From assembly GCA_030272155.1 (NCBI GenBank), contig CP126200.1, forward strand, positions 4,712,001-4,776,000: DNA of 64,000 bases, in the 5' to 3' direction. The notes beneath the pieces were generated by a model. That model had not been told where the DNA came from, ran no database searches, and was given only the letters and a program-made list of their open reading frames with translations. Of the stretch, positions 24,148 to 36,240 are shown in pieces; the stretch's first letter is position 1; every line of letters starts with the position of its first letter. The position numbers were made by a program, and so were the translations under genes. Origin of the DNA: Tetradesmus obliquus. Its lineage: Eukaryota; Chlorophyta; Chlorophyceae; Sphaeropleales; Scenedesmaceae.

Positions 24148-27100
24148 GTCATGTAAACTTGTGTTGTGTTGTGTGCAGTGACGCAGCACAGGCACTCGGG
24201 CCAACAGCTGCAGCGTTGATGCCACAGCCAGGTGCAGCGCAATGTAAGCAGCACAGCAAGGCTGCCACTTGTGGTTTGGTAGCCGGGCCAGCTGCTGCAA
24301 GCCTGCAAGCTCCAGCCTAGGCCTTGCTATCCCGATACTTTTGGCAGCAAGAAGCAACATCATGGACCCAGATTGCTTGCATTGGGCTGCGCTGCTGCTG
24401 CTGCTGCCCTGTACGACGCTGCAGCAATCCAGCAAATGGTGTGCCGGCGCTTCGTGTGCCTGCTGGATGCGCAGCAACGACTCACTCACCAATCTGCACA
24501 GGGCAAATAAGAGGCAGCACAGCATTGCTGTCAGCGCAAGCCTATGCAACAGGGGCCAGCTAGCTTGGCGTGTATGCGATCACTCCATCTAACACTGCAT
24601 TGGTGTTTGTTGTAGCACGCCTGACCAATGCTGGCATTCCCATTTCGTCAGTTGCACCACAACTGCTCGCTGACAGCAACAGAAGGCCGATACAACCCCA
24701 TACGCAGTGTCACGACATTTTATCCAGGCAAGGGACCAGCAAGCAATGACGCCTCTGCATGCTCGTATGCTGTTGGTGGTGCCGTGCTGCTGCTGCTGCT
24801 GCTGGCCGCTCACCGGGTCAAAGAAGACCAGGATGAGGTCCACGTGGTCAGCCATCCACATGATGCTGTCCTTCACAGGGAAGGGGTACTGCAGGGCGCA
24901 GCAAGCAACAATCAGCACACGGGAAGTGGCCGATAAAAGAAAGGGCGGCAGTGCACCCGTAGTGTGCAGGTGGGCGCAGATACTCACACGCGCAACCCGC
25001 CAGCCGCAATGCTGAAACACAGGCCGAGCAGTATGTGCGCAACGAGACACATGCCATACACCGTGAGTAACCCATGGAGCGGAACTCCCAAGCTGCTGCA
25101 CGCACCTTCATTTGCCGTCCACCAGCCCAGACGTTTATAAAGTCCATGCAGCCACACACACAGCAGCACCCAGCGCCAACGCTTGCCACAGCAGCAATGC
25201 TCAACCAAACTGCCGCACACACCTTCATGTCGCCGTCCACCAGCCCAGGTGTGTCCACAAAGTCCACGCAGGCAAAGGAGCGCTCCGTGCTGGTTGTTAT
25301 TTCCGTGAACAGGTTGGGCAGCAGCCCCTGGAAGCCCCCCAGGTCCTCAAGGTAGTCAAAATAACGGATGGTGGCGTCACCGGTCAACGTCTCACGCTTC
25401 CTGCAAGCAGGTCATAGGGTAGGGGAGGGGAGTTGCAGTTTTGAGTGAGAGGCAAAAGGCCGAAAATGACAGGAGAGGAAGAAACGTTGACTGCAAGCTT
25501 CCTGCAAGCAGATGACATAGCAAATGCCTCAAGGATGCTGGCAGCGCTGGAGGTGGCAGCCATGCATGGCATTCCCTATGCGTGTACGTGACAGCATGGT
25601 GATGAGTCAGCATACATACAAGCCTAGCACAAGACGCAATAGCCAAGCATCAGGTGCAAGCTGCCCATGTCTGGCAGTGGCACTGCTGCTTGATGTGTAA
25701 ACACAGATTATGTAATGGCATTTTACTAAGGTTGCAGAAACAGGTAGACAGCAGGCGCACCTGCCGCTTGTGCACAGTATGAAGCCGCGGGTCTCGACTG
25801 CACACCATCAGCATCAGCACGGCAGCAGCAGGAGCAGAAGCATCAGCTACACAGCAAGCTGTTGTGGCTAGGATTCAGCGTTGTCTGCAAGCAACATGTG
25901 TCACTCATGCTGCCTGCAGCTGCTGCTTGCAGCTGCTGCTTGCTGATGCCTGGCTGAGCACCTGTACTGCTGACGTGCTCATCGTTCCAAAAAGGAAGTG
26001 GTGCACCAAACCAACCAGCCTGCTACTGCTGCTCCACCCCGACACCTGTAGGTACCAATTGTACCGCCTGACTCACTTGCCACGCCTGTCTTGCAAACAC
26101 GCTCGCCAATGTACCAGTTGATGAACGATGACTTGCCTGCAACACATGGCAAGCACACAACTCATCAGCCTGCGTCAGCTTGTTGAGCCCTGCTTCTGCA
26201 TCATCCTACTGCACATCCTCCTTGGCGTCAGCAGAAACAACCATCACTACTGCTCGACACACTGCAGGCTGTGTGCCACTGTTTGTGTTATCAGTCAAAG
26301 TGGCGGCGGTGTGCTGAGGCCAGCCAACACAGCTGCAAGCTACCGCCTCCTTGCTCAGGCATCACAGCAGCACCAAGTCAAGCTGAGAGCTGATGTTGCC
26401 TAGTCACTGCCGCCGCCATCGTGGGTAAAGCAAGGCCATCATTTGACGCATATGCTGAGCTGTCGTTACTGTGTCAGCTGGCGCTGGTGCTGCGCAGCTT
26501 CCTGCAAGCAGCAGCCTGCCGCCAGCAAATGCTGCGCTGCTGTCTGTTGTGCCTGCCTGTTCTGCCTGCCTGCCAGCTCTGCCTGCCCACAGTGCCACGC
26601 ACCTGCGCTGTGGTTGCCCACAATCATGACACTGCAGCAGACACAACAGCGGGCAGCAGCACAGCGCGCAGACACATTTAAAGTCCAGCATCAGCTGCTG
26701 CAGACTCATGACGAGAGGCCAGCCTGCTGCCTTCGACATATGCTCTGCGCTGCGCTGCCTCCTGCTGTATGTAAGTCAACAGCCTTCGCACGACACGCTG
26801 CTGCACAGCATGCCATTCCTGCAAGCAACAGGACGAACCTGATCTTCTTGCGTGGCTTTCTAATCTGCTTGGCCAGCCCCAGTGCATCAGCAATTCCCTT
26901 GAGGCCGATGGCCCCTGGCGCTCCTGCGGACAGCCCTGCACCATACAGCTCATTGATGCGCTTGAGCACCTGCACACATACAGCAGCGCAGTAGGTCAAC
27001 GTGGCAACGATTTGTGTTTGACTTGTTGATTATGTCAGGCAGGCATGATGCAGAGTGGCATCGCATGCATGCACGGCCGCTGGATGCGAGCAGTGGAAAC

Positions 27101-27433
27101 TGGCAGTGGCAAGCAACACAGGTGCGTGCTTGGGCAGTGCAGCTGGCATGTTGCCTGCCAAAAAGAATGTACAGGGAATCTTGTAGCTTCAAGTAAACGG
27201 CACCCTTTTCACGGCAACAGGTGTGAACTAATCTGGTGAGGCTATTGCACAGTTGCAGCAGCAGGTGCCAGGCAACAGCACTGCTCTTCCTGCTGTGCGT
27301 GCATGAACACAGCAGCAACCCCATGGGTCTAATAACACTTGTGGAGGTTCATCCTAGTGCTTCAAAAGTGATCACGCATCACCTGCTCGCTAGCCGAGGC
27401 GATGACCTCTCCTGCTCCTGAGGTACCGTTCAT
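22696..27433 (-). CDS. EHD/sarcalumenin-like dynamin-family GTPase with C-terminal membrane hairpin, eleven exons
   Basis: Exons (5' to 3'): 27433-27383, 26969-26839, 26631-26603, 26136-26077, 25797-25761, 25400-25223, 24888-24814, 24493-24490, 24101-24020, 23830-23635, 23208-22696; 1356 nt, 451 aa, every phase closes. Start MNGTSGAGEVIAS. Motifs: P-loop GNHSAGKSSFINWYIGE (assembled from three exons), GVAIETRGF (switch I Thr), DFVDTPGL (G3), FFDPIGQATCKRTMEVVEQL, and FMSKADEV at the G4 position (Ser where EHDs have Asn). The last exon has a basic helical stretch, two hydrophobic segments and an acidic tail, so it is probably membrane-inserted. No EH domain. EHD-type GTPases remodel membranes; the exact organelle is unknown. 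The eighth exon is only four bases (see findings). Confidence 0.88.
23520..23585 (-). repeat. Degenerate downstream copy of EHD-like exon 10 3' edge
   Basis: CGCACCTTGCATAACAATCT, then GCACACGTCCAGGATGCGTT, resembles the donor and last about 50 nt of the exon ending at 23635, about 106 bp away. Confidence 0.55.
24105..24146 (-). repeat. (CAG)14, i.e. CTG on the gene strand, forming the exon 9 acceptor
   Basis: Fourteen triplets abut the acceptor of the exon 24101-24020; the terminal CAG on the gene strand is the 3' splice site. Confidence 0.85.
25100..25165 (-). repeat. Downstream copy of EHD-like exon 6 3' edge
   Basis: CACCTTCATTTGCCGTCCAC then CAGCCCAGACGTTTATAAAG matches the exon end at 25223 onward (CACCTTCATGTCGCCGTCCA, CAGCCCAGGTGTGTCCACAA), about 114 bp away. 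Confidence 0.75.
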
Positions 27434-30102
27434 CACTGTCGCTCAAAGCTTGCTTTGATGTGCTCAACAGTGACGTCCCAAACACGACATACGATCCTTG
27501 TTCCCTAGCTGGTGCGTGCTTGTAGATGCAGTGGACAGTACACCGTCGGTTGAAAAGCTACAGCAGGGATGGCTTCAACGGGCACAAGCACCACTACTCT
27601 CTACCAACACGTTTGACCCCCTTTCAAACCGATTTGAATGCTTGTACAAACGTGTCGGCTGATCCTGGGACTCCCAGAAAGTGCTGTGTTATCTCCAATG
27701 TCTACCAGGGTTCAGGGATCTGTCACATGACGGGCATGGCAATTGGACAACTTTGTTACAAGAGTGCATCACATCGGCTGTGTGTCATGCTTCAAAGGTG
27801 GGCAGTAGTACAGTGTAGGTCCATGCGATCCCGTTCCATCAAGTGGCGCACCATCATGGCTCTGCCAGGTGCCTGGCAGGTACGGTGCCATGACAGCAGG
27901 TACAATGCACCACCATAGACGGTGCTACAGGGCATCACCGCATGCCGTACCATTGTATAGGGCACGCACAGACTGCACCTGACAAGCCATCGCACCTGAC
28001 AGGCTGCACAAATTGGCATTGTGCAGTAGGCTCAGCCAGGCTGGCATGCCCAGTGCCGCACCCTGTCAGCGGGTGGCCTGCATGTGCACACACAACAGCC
28101 TGCGGTAGCATTGTTCCCTTGAAGCCCTGCTGCAGGTGCTTTGCCGTTTGCTGGGTTGGAGAGGTTCCTTTGAGGCACACCGCAGCAGGTCGCACGCTGA
28201 CAAAGACAGCTGCCAGCAAGCCAGCCAGCGAGCCAGCCAAATGATGCCAGATCATGCCAGCTTCACAAGACAGCACAGCATGTGCCCTCAGGCACAAGAG
28301 CAGTCGCCTGCAACCTGATATATACTATGTTGACTATCTGACATCAAAGAGCCATGCATACCAACAGGATGAAATCCAGCTTGAGCGAGATCAAGCTCGA
28401 CACCTGAAGGTCACGGCAATCTTTTGTAGAGTCAGCTCGCAGAGTTTCACACTGCAGAGCAGCGCATGGAACGCCACCTGCCAGCACAGCTATCATGACG
28501 AAGCCTGACAAGCCCCCAGCGGCAATCCACTGGTTCTGCACGATGCGCGTAACCAGCCGCCAGCGGCTGACACAGCCATGCCTCAGGTTTGGGCGCACGC
28601 GAAGTTGCACATGCGAGTCCCTGGCGCACAATTGGTTTGTGGCCAGGCAAGCAGCCTGGCATCAACCGTATGTGGCATGCGTGACAGCTGGCCACATCAA
28701 AGGCGCAACATACATACGGCTGGGAAAGCGAGCCTGCTATATGCAAGTTTCATTGCACCAGTTGCCTGCTGCTGGCTTAGTCAAGGCCAGCAACACACAG
28801 ACGACCTACACAGCAATAGACAGTAAACGCAGACACGCAGGCACGTGTGCGTTGCCAGGTGCAAGCGACGCGCGGCACTTTCAATACACAAGTGCCAGAA
28901 CTGATGCGCGCGGCACTGCTCTGCATATGCAGTTTATGAGACCCTACAGCTCACAGCTGGGCCCCCCACGGCATGGCAGAATAACCGTGTCCAAGCACAG
29001 CTGATCTGGGCAATCCAAGCCTGCTGCTGCATGTGTGTCATACACTGCTGGACGCACGGTGTCCCGCTTTACCGCTTAAGGTCCTTAAAGGTGACCTTGA
29101 AAACACAAACAAACACCCGGCAGCCTTTGAGGCAGGCAGTAGTAGGATGCCCTGTCAGGCTGATCGCAACAACCTCAACTCGCCTGATCCTGCAAAATCC
29201 GCGGGCAGCAGCACGCACTTGCAAAGCGGCGTTCAGTGCGGATACAAAGCCAGAACCATCACGTCAGGCCAGCGCACAAAACCTCTGTAGTAAAACAGAA
29301 CCAGGGCGTTGCAAAGGCATTCGCGCCACCGTGTTTCAAACCAGAACTAGAACAGCCTGGCGAAAATGCGGTGACAACTCGATTATGCAACTTGCAAATT
29401 CGACACATGGTTGAATATTGGTATCTTGAATATGTGATGTTCCATCGATTATTCAAGAGGGCCTGGGCTGCTACCTCGGGCGATACATGGCTCTGCAAGA
29501 CCCCAAGCGCGATGGATACATTTTTGAGGTTCCACAAGATCTTATAGTACATCCAACGTGCACATCGCGTGCATGCATCACAATGTGTTGCACGGCATAC
29601 AGGTGACACTGACCTGCGAAATCCAACCCTTGGCCGTCATAACAGCATACACTCACCAAGTTACTGGAAACGTTACACTGGTATGTTGCTGCCATCGCAG
29701 CAGCTTGTGGCATAGCACGACAAAGGGAGTAATCAGCCTAGTGAGCCTGCTGCTCCTGCTGCTGAACCATAAAGCCCATACAAAGGGAAGGTACCCGCAG
29801 ACCAATCTCAAAGAGCAATTCAAGATGATGTTATCATCTTTTCAAGGCACCAGGCATCACAGCTGCGGCATACTGCCTGGCAGCGCATAGCACCATGCCC
29901 TGATGTGCTGTACACAGCCAGCAGCCTGTGCCTGTGCGACACTGCACAAAGCCTCTGCCTCTGCTCACTACATCTGTTCACTGTTCCACATGTTGCACCA
30001 CACACACATCGCCAGTTTGCAATTCAGCGGACGCTCATTGGGCAACCACCACATCCATCAACACTTGAACTTGGTCACTCGTCCATAGCACATCCCAACA
30101 GC
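27434..30102. other. Intergenic region, no confident gene
   Basis: The 5' flank of the EHD-like gene and the 3' flank of eIF2B-delta. A slightly AT-richer island at 29430-29601 (+) can be read as GLGCYLGRYMALQDPKRDGY followed by IFEVPQDLIVHP, and a minus-strand frame at 28580-28480 includes a hydrophobic segment. Neither could be placed in a complete gene. Confidence 0.4.
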
Positions 30103-31794
30103 TCACTCCATCTGCGCGCTCTCAGAAAACTCGCGCAGGATCACCGGCACGCTACTGGGCGGAATCATGCCAAACTCGGTGACAACCATGGTCACATACT
30201 CCGCAGGCATTGCATCGTACTTGAGGTTGAGCAGAGCCAGCCGCGGGCTGTCGCGCCAGCCCGCCAGCTTCTGGGACAGCACGCCGCGCTCAGGGTCTGC
30301 AGGAAAGTTTGCAGGAAAGCACCAGTGAGCCAGCGGGCCGAGGCGATCGCACACGCTGCTGGGCACAAAGTGGGGGCGGCTAGCACGGCTACCACGTCGG
30401 CTGAAGCCAACCTTGCATTGACGTGTCTGCTGCAGTTGCTACTGCTGCTGCTACAACACAACCCACGCAAACGATGCATGAATACAGCACTTGCTCATGC
30501 AGAGCAGCACAGATCATGAGCAGCGCCAGCACCCACCTGCGGGCGTGCCGTGTGCTGCTGCTGCTGCTGCCGCCGGCGCAAAGGCAGGCACATGTGCCAG
30601 CGCATCCGGATCGCCTAGCTCATTGTGTGTGATGCTGTCCAGCTGCACGCGCTCGTGGAACTTGAACGCCTCACAGCATACCAGCACAGGCTGCAGCGCA
30701 GTGTAACCGTCATGTAACATGTTAGTAACATGTTAGTGACAGCACAGGTGATGACAAGGCATGTGGAAGTGGAAGCAACGGCCCAGACATGGTAGGCACC
30801 AGGCGCATGCAGCATCCGCGACGTAGCATGTTAAGCGCTTCAACGCACAGCACACAGCTACTTGTACTGCGACAGCTGCTTCAGCAGAGCTTCAACAACG
30901 ATGCCACGCAGCACGACTGTCATTACGAAGCAAAGTGACGCATTTGATGCAATGCAGAGCATTGCAGACACGCCCGCCAGCCACACTAACTACAATCCCT
31001 ACTGTCTGACAGATCTGCTTCATCACAACATCCGCGCACATCCTGCACCACGTTGTAGACATGTGGAAAAAAGAATATATCAGTTTTCGTCATACATGTA
31101 AGCAGAGGACCTAAACTGGTTGTGGCCTTACCTTGCTGCTGGCTTCCGCGCACATGGCCACAGCAGCGCTGCCCACGTGGCCCAGCACCGTGCCGTTGGT
31201 GGTCTGTCACATTGCTGCTTCAACAAAACAGCTTCATCAATAGATGACATCCAGCATGACATCATCCACAAAGCAAAGTGATGCATTCCATACAATGCAG
31301 AGCATCGCCGCAACCCGCCAGCCACAGCCATGGACACTACAATCCCCACTCACCCTGCCTCCCTGCTGTACATCTGCATCTTACGATCGAGTCAGGTGCA
31401 TCCAAAACAGCCGCAACTGCTCGATCGCTTACATGCATAACGCAACCTGCCTTCCAACAAAACACACACACATCCTACAGCGCATCGCAATCTCACACGG
31501 GTGACCTCACCCGTTTGGGCAGGCTCATTGAGCAAAAAAAGAGAAGAAAAAGAAAAAGAAAAAGAGAAGAAGAAAAAGAGAAGAAGAAATAGAGAAGAAG
31601 AAAATGAGAAGAACTCTCACCTTGCTGCTGGCTGCCGCGCACATGGCCACAGCAGCGCTGCCCACTCGGCCCAGCACCGTGCCGTTGCTGAGCACTGCTG
31701 CTGCGCCCAGCATGACCTTGGACACCTCGCGCATGGTGGCGCTGATGCCGCTCAGGAAGGCGTAGCTGCAGGGGATGTCAGCCTGGCAGCAGCA

Positions 31795-31827
<33 letters not shown>

Positions 31828-34800
31828 GCAGGGATGTGGCAGACCAGTCCAGTGGGAGTCAAGGAATGCAATGTGCAGCTGCAGCTCGTTCCACGGACCT
31901 ACACCTCCACAGAATGTGAGCAACGTTACTACATCCGAGCCGCCCACCTGCGGCAGCAGCAGTATCATCTGCTCAAAACAAACAGACAAACAAGCCACAG
32001 TCACATGTCTGCTGTGCCGCCGCCGCCGCTGCTGCTGCTGCTGCTGCTGCCGCGTCCCACCTGCAGCAGCCGCCGCATCATCTGCCGCCCCTCCAGCTCA
32101 GGCCGTCCATCCACAACCAGCACGCGGAAGCGCTTGCCCTGCCGCGCTGCTGACAGCAGCACCTCCAGCACCACCTGAGGACCACAGCAGCAGCAGCAGC
32201 GGCAGCAGCAGCAGCAGCAGTGCAGGCGTTGCATGCAGGTAACACTTCACATGCGCACGCAGGTTTTGCATGCACCTGCGAGTAGGCGGAGAGGATGATG
32301 TCGCCGAATGGGGACAGTGCGCAGACTGTTATAACACTGTTATAACAATGTTATAATGCTGTTATAACATTGTCACAACACACACACACCTGCGAGTAGG
32401 CGTAGGTGAGGATGACGTCGCCGTCGTAGACCTTGCTGACTGCATGCTCCACCAGCACCCTGTCTGCCAGCGCCACCTTCTCATTCAGCCACTCAGCCAT
32501 CAGCCCCACCAGGTGCGCCTTGGCAGCCTCCTCCGTCTCTGCAATCAAGTGGCGCACGCAGTGGACATATGTTTGGCACATGCAACCTCAACATATGCAG
32601 TTGAGCCACTCAGCCATCAGCCCCACCAGGTGCGCCTTGGCGGTTGCTTCGGTCTCTGCATGTATGGTTGAAAAGCAATGCAGGCATTTCAGCAAGCGCA
32701 AGTTAAGTGCAACCATCAGCCCCACCAGGTGCGCCTTGGCAGCCTCCTCCGTCTCTGCAGGCAGTTGCCACGCGACATGTTATTGTCATACATGTCATAT
32801 GCAGAACAATGATGATAGTAGCGCTGGTGTTATCAGCCACACGAGGTGCGCCTTTGGCAGCCTCCTCCGTCTCTGCGGGCCGGGGAGTGATGCAGCAATG
32901 CACAGTGTTGCAGCGGAGGGAGGGCACAACGAGAAACATGCCATGCAGGGGGTTACAACGCAGGAAGCTGCAGTGAAGGGAGGCACAACAGCAAGGGAGG
33001 TTCACCGCGAGCACAAGTCAGGAGGTAACGTGCTTAACAACGCTCTACGTTGCTGTGGCAGCCCCCACCTGCTGGGTCAATCTTGCTGAGGTACAGCTTA
33101 AGTGCCTTGATGGCGTTGCCCATGGACACGCTGAGCGGCCTGGCAGCAGCAGCAGCAGCAGCAGCAACAACCGGCTTAGGACTTGAGACCAGAACAACAC
33201 GCGCACATATGCGATGTGAGCAGCACATAAGCAGCATGCCGCGCCAGAAGCAGGACAAAACAGTCACGCCTTGCCACGCAGTACATCTGCCAACATGCTC
33301 AGAGCTTACATGCAGCGCTTGTCCACAGAGTGACGCACCACACGTTAACCTTCTGCACACACTCTGACTCCTCTTTGCCTCCACCCTGAACCCTGGGCCC
33401 TCAAACACCAAACCCCATGTGCATCTGACTAGGGCGGCTTACGCTGGCGTTGATGGCGTAGCAAACAACTTGCCCCAGCCCTAAGATTCTCAACCTAAAA
33501 ACCCTTCACGACCACATGCATCTGACCAGGGCGGCTTACGCTGGCGTTGATGGCGTAGCAAACAACGTGCCCCAGCTCTAAGCTTCTCAACCTACAACCC
33601 TTCCAGACCCCAGGCTTTCTTCCCACCTGCATCTGACCAGAAAGTCAACGCTGGCGTTGATGGCGCCAACACCCCGTCATAACCCTAAAACCCAAGGACA
33701 TCAACAAAAAAACCCTTGTCACCAAGCCGCCCCACCTGCAACTGACCAGGAAGTCCACGCTGGCGTTGATGGCATAGCAAACACCCCGCCCCAACCCTAG
33801 AACCCAGGATCATCAACCATAAACCCTTGAACCCAAGCCGCCCCACCTGCATCTGACCAGGAGTCAACGCTGGCGTTGATGGCGCAGCAAACACCCCGTC
33901 CCAACCCTAAAACCCAAAATCATCAACCATAACACCCTGAAACCCTTAAAACCAAGCCGCCCCACCTGCATCTGACCAGGAAGTCACACTGGCGTTGATG
34001 GCATAGCAAACACCGCGTCGCAACCCTAAAACCCAAGATCATCAACCATAAAACCCTTAAAACCCAGCCGCCCCACCTGCATCTGACCAGGAAGTCCACG
34101 CTGGCGTTGATGGCTCCCATGAGGTCGCGCGTGAGGCTCTTGCCCGGTGGCGTGCGGTAGTCCGCAATCACCTGCAGCAGTGGCAGGCAGCACACGACAA
34201 GACATACAGCAGTTTGGAACCCAGAAGCAAGTTCATGGTGTGGAGCATGAGGCTCTTGCCTGGTGGGGTGCGGTAGTCCGCAGTCACCTGCAGCAGTGGC
34301 AGGCAGCACACGACAAGACATACAGCAGTTTGGAACCCAGAAGCAAGTTCATGGTGTGGAGCATGAGGCTCTTGCCTGGTGGGGTGCGGTAGTCCGCAGT
34401 CACCTGCAGCAGTGGCAGGCAGCACACGACAAGACATACAGCAGTTTGGAACCCAGAAGCAAGTTCATGGTGTGGAGCATGAGGCTCTTGCCTGGTGGGG
34501 TGCGGTAGTCCGCAATCACCTGCAGCAGTGGCAGGCAGCACACGACAAGACAAACAGCAAGTTCGAACCCAGAAGCAAGCTCATGGTGTGGAGCACGAGG
34601 CTCTTGCCCGGTGGGGTGCGGTAGTTGCAATCACCTGGAGGGGCGAGGGCAGCACAGGACAGAACGCAGTACAAAAGCACTGTTGTGCTACCGCACAGGC
34701 GAGCAAACAACAGGCTGATGCCAACCTGGCAGCAAGCCCTGGCGGCGGCCTCTGCACTACAAGGTTGATTCTGGCACCCCAATTCCCAAGTGCAGCTCCT

Positions 34801-36196
34801 GCAGAGCGCTTGGCGATTTCAGCATGAGCGCTTTACAATTGTGAGAGTGTTGTCATACGATGTAGCACCTCACACCTCGCATCCCCCACGCTCAAAATGG
34901 GTGCAACACTCTTTCTCCCTTTGCACTGCACCTCTGCAGCCACTCTGCATCACCATCCTTGTGTCACCTGGCACATCGCTGTCGTATACAGCCGTTGCTC
35001 TGCGCACTTTCAAAAGCACAGCTACACGCATGGCACGCATGGCACCACAATTGCTGCAGGCATCCCTTCCCACCTGGCACAGCCCTGTTGTATGCAGCCG
35101 TTGTTCTGCGCACCTTCAAGCACCGTGACACGCATGGCACGCACTGACTGTGCCATCAGTGCATGAACCACTCCCTTGCCATTGCTGCAGCCACCCCTGC
35201 TCACCTGGCACAGCGCATTCACCATAGCCACGCAGCGTGCAGTGCTGCCCTTGATGGTGCCGTCAGCATAACGCAGCCCCAGCGCCAGCACAGCAGGGTG
35301 CACGCTGCCACCCTCCTTACTCCGCAGCACTCGCTCAACACTCACAGGCCGGTACTGCTGCAGGTGCGCAAACAGCTCGGCCGAGTTGAGCGCACTCAGA
35401 GGGCCCCGAGCCTTGTGGCTGCCGCCGCCAGCAGCAGCAGCAGCAGCAGCAGGCCGGCCGGCAGCGGCGGCGCCGCTGCTGCTGCTGCCGCCCCTGCTGC
35501 CAGCCGCCGCGCTGCCAGCGCCATCTGATGTATACCCGCCGCCGGCTGCTGCTGACCGGCCTAAGCCTTGAGCCGCTGCTGCTGCTGCTGAACCCTGCCC
35601 GGCAGCACTGTAGGATCCCGGGGCCTTAGGAGGCTTCCCTGCACCCGGTGCTGCTGCCGTTGCTGCTGCTGCAGCGCTGTCCGCACCAGCTGCACTGCTG
35701 GCCTTACTGCTGCCAGCAGCAGCAGCACCAGTGCCGCCTTTGCCTGCTGCTTTTGCTGCTCGCTGCGCCTCCTGCAGCGCCCGCCGCTCTGCTTTTGAGG
35801 CTGGTTTTGGCACTTTTGGGGGAGGCTTCTGACCCTCTGGTGGAGCCGCCTTCTTACCTTCCCGGCTGCTGCTGCTGCTGCTGCTGGTGACAGCGCTACC
35901 TGCGGCATCTGCTGCTGCTGCTGCAGGTCCTGCTGCTGCAGATCCTGCTGCTGTGCCTGCCGGGGGTGGCACCGGCGGCTTGGCCTGGCTGCCGCCGTTG
36001 CTGCTAGTGCTGCTGCTGTCTGCAGCTGCTGGAGGTGCACTGCTGGCAGCTGCCGCATCGCTGCTGCTTGCCGTAGCCGCGCCTGGCTGCTGCTGCTGCT
36101 GCTTTGCTGCGTCTGCAGCTGTTGGCGGTAGTGTGAGAGACACAGGCGCTGGCGTTGTCAGCAGCACCGTGCCTTGCTGGCCGCCTGCGAGGCAAT

Positions 36197-36240
<44 letters not shown>

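Noticed and set aside
26660..26720. Possible exon QLMLDFK before the EHD-like P-loop exon
   Set aside because: It cannot join in phase; direct splicing of 26839 to 26631 gives RKKISVMIVGNHSAG without a gap.
33421..34640. Regularly spaced ~110-116-bp repeats considered as a CRISPR array or centromeric satellite
   Set aside because: Units are degenerate copies of a coding exon's edges with splice sites, in an intron of a eukaryotic gene. There are no conserved repeat/unique spacer pairs.
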